Source of the DNA: Candidatus Kapaibacterium sp.
GTDB lineage: Bacteria; Bacteroidota; Ignavibacteria; Kapaibacteriales; UBA2268
DNA length: 6,375 bases
Assembly (NCBI GenBank): GCA_030835065.1
Contig: JAUQWR010000713.1
Span: forward strand, 1 to 6,375
Reading direction: 5' to 3'
Both the position numbers and the translations under genes were made by a program. The notes beneath the pieces are model-generated. The model was not told where the DNA came from. It searched no databases and saw only the letters and a program-made list of their open reading frames with translations. Each line of letters starts with the position of its first letter. Position 1 is the stretch's first letter. Below are positions 6,299-6,375 of this stretch, piece by piece.

Positions 6299-6375
6299 CT
6301 AATATTCCTTTCTACGCATGAATAATAGAAAGTCGAATATAATAACCAAAACCAGGTAAACATAAAATATTGGAT
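6299..6375 (-). CDS. C-terminal fragment of an upstream membrane protein
   Basis: Read from the right edge, one frame gives 24 codons and then TAG at 6301-6299. The peptide is a hydrophobic helix (IFYVYLVLVIIFDFLLF) ending in a basic tail, MRRKEY, as expected for the end of an inner-membrane protein. Its stop lies one base before the ATG of the next gene, and that gene's ribosome site is inside it, a usual operon arrangement. The last residues (IFDF, eight residues, then Tyr) resemble the C-terminal regions of both downstream paralogues, so it may be a third member. The fragment is short and the frame choice rests on this context. Confidence 0.5.
   Translation of the reverse strand, partial: PIFYVYLVLVIIFDFLLFMRRKEY
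6306..6311 (-). promoter_or_regulatory. Shine-Dalgarno site deciding the start at 6297
   Basis: AAAGGA on the minus strand, 8 nt before the ATG at 6297. It argues against an N-terminal extension into the open frame that runs on to the window edge. Confidence 0.6.

Noticed and set aside
6298..6363. N-terminal extension of the membrane protein to an ATG at 6363
   Set aside because: The extension has no ribosome site that I can see, is absent from the paralogue's N-terminus, and overlaps a better membrane-like frame ending at 6299.
1..6375. CRISPR array, tRNA, rRNA, insertion sequence or phage genes
   Set aside because: No regularly spaced repeats, cloverleaf, transposase, integrase or target duplications could be seen on either strand.

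Overview
The window is AT-rich and every gene that can be supported lies on the minus strand, so transcription runs from the right end to the left end. Housekeeping enzymes (LipA, LipB), a secreted SIMPL-domain protein, an outer-membrane-type lipoprotein and small membrane proteins point to a free-living Gram-negative bacterium. The sequence style (signal peptide ending in VNA-Q, lipobox ISA-C, very low GC, LipA sequence) suggests the Bacteroidota/Chlorobi-Ignavibacteria-Kapabacteria side of the FCB group. Purine-rich Shine-Dalgarno sites and one sigma70-like promoter argue mildly against a typical Bacteroidia member. This placement is inference only.

Right block (6375 to 3225): an apparent operon read leftwards. 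It holds the last 24 codons of a membrane protein (or at least a hydrophobic C-terminus), two six-helix membrane proteins that are recognisable paralogues of each other, then lipA and lipB. Spacings are 1, 27 and 50 nt, and lipA and lipB overlap by one base. A hairpin followed by a T-rich tract just after lipB is a good intrinsic terminator. LipB transfers octanoate from acyl-ACP to lipoyl domains and LipA inserts the two sulfurs. The role of the membrane proteins is unknown.

Middle (3224 to 2806): 419 nt without a convincing gene. It carries the lipB terminator, several inverted repeats and a sigma70-like promoter for the next unit.

Left block (2805 to 1): a SIMPL/DUF541 protein with a signal peptide, overlapping by 32 nt with a lipoprotein predicted to form a beta-rich outer-membrane structure; then an atypical SDR (NAD(P)H-binding) protein, and a class I SAM methyltransferase cut off by the left edge. 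The first two are probably co-translated envelope proteins. The last two follow after 107 and 84 nt and may or may not share the transcript.

No RNA gene, CRISPR array, insertion sequence or integrase is visible. The least explained parts are the tandem membrane paralogues and the SIMPL-lipoprotein pair; nothing here can be called a new system from sequence alone.
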